A DNA stretch of 9,569 nt. Origin: Pseudonocardiales bacterium. GTDB taxonomy: Bacteria > Actinomycetota > Actinomycetes > Mycobacteriales > Jatrophihabitantaceae. The stretch spans positions 1-9,569 of the forward strand of contig JAVEEO010000460.1 of the NCBI GenBank assembly GCA_030840415.1, given 5' to 3'. Made by a program: the position numbers and the translations under genes. The notes below the pieces were generated by a model. That model was not told the DNA's origin and did not search any database. It saw only the letters and a program-made list of their open reading frames with translations. Of this stretch, positions 9,538 through 9,569 are shown one piece after another. Positions within the stretch are counted from its first letter, which is position 1; each line of letters starts with the position of its first letter.

Positions 9538-9569
9538 CTCGGCCTCGGGATGGATACGGACCTTCGGCC

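Overview
The window is very GC-rich, densely coding DNA with Shine-Dalgarno-type ribosome binding sites and some GTG starts, which points to a high-GC actinomycete. Species cannot be assigned by eye. The gene set closely resembles the mycobacterial DosR/DevR (hypoxia, NO and dormancy) regulon: tandem-domain universal stress proteins, a DUF1918 protein like Rv0569, a P-type cation ATPase of the CtpF type, an Acg-type nitroreductase, and a DevS/DosT-like sensor kinase with two GAF domains that keeps the putative haem-ligand His. The response regulator itself is not in the window.

Layout. 1-519 (+): 3' part of a PAP2-family phosphatase ending in a hairpin. 520-673: intergenic promoter region with two candidate DevR-type boxes. 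674-1591 (+): intact two-domain universal stress protein. 1652-2536 (+): a second two-domain universal stress protein broken by a 19-nt shortfall and an extra base. 2567-5296 (-): an intact operon, in transcription order universal stress protein, DUF4389 membrane protein and zinc alcohol dehydrogenase. 5297-5368: short promoter region with a candidate box just upstream. 5369-6320 (+): head of a P-type ATPase without a start codon and with a frameshift. 6321-6704 (+): a candidate box and an intact DUF1918 gene lying where the middle of the ATPase should be. 6803-6976 (+): the detached C-terminal tail of an ATPase. 6977-7226: no gene, but two back-to-back perfect hairpins. 7227-8990 (+): DevS/DosT-like histidine kinase. 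8935-9461 (-): Acg-type nitroreductase remnant, with one or two candidate boxes upstream at the window edge.

How the parts fit. The kinase would sense O2, NO, CO or redox state through haem and phosphorylate a DosR-like regulator. That regulator would bind 14-bp sites upstream of the stress proteins, DUF1918 and the nitroreductase. Six such sites in the window agree with one another (approximate consensus GGGACCTTCGGCCC) better than they agree with the textbook mycobacterial box. The other notable theme is decay: three of the genes typical of this regulon are wrecked while their neighbours and the kinase are intact. This could be real erosion of a redundant dormancy island or, for the single-base events only, sequence error.
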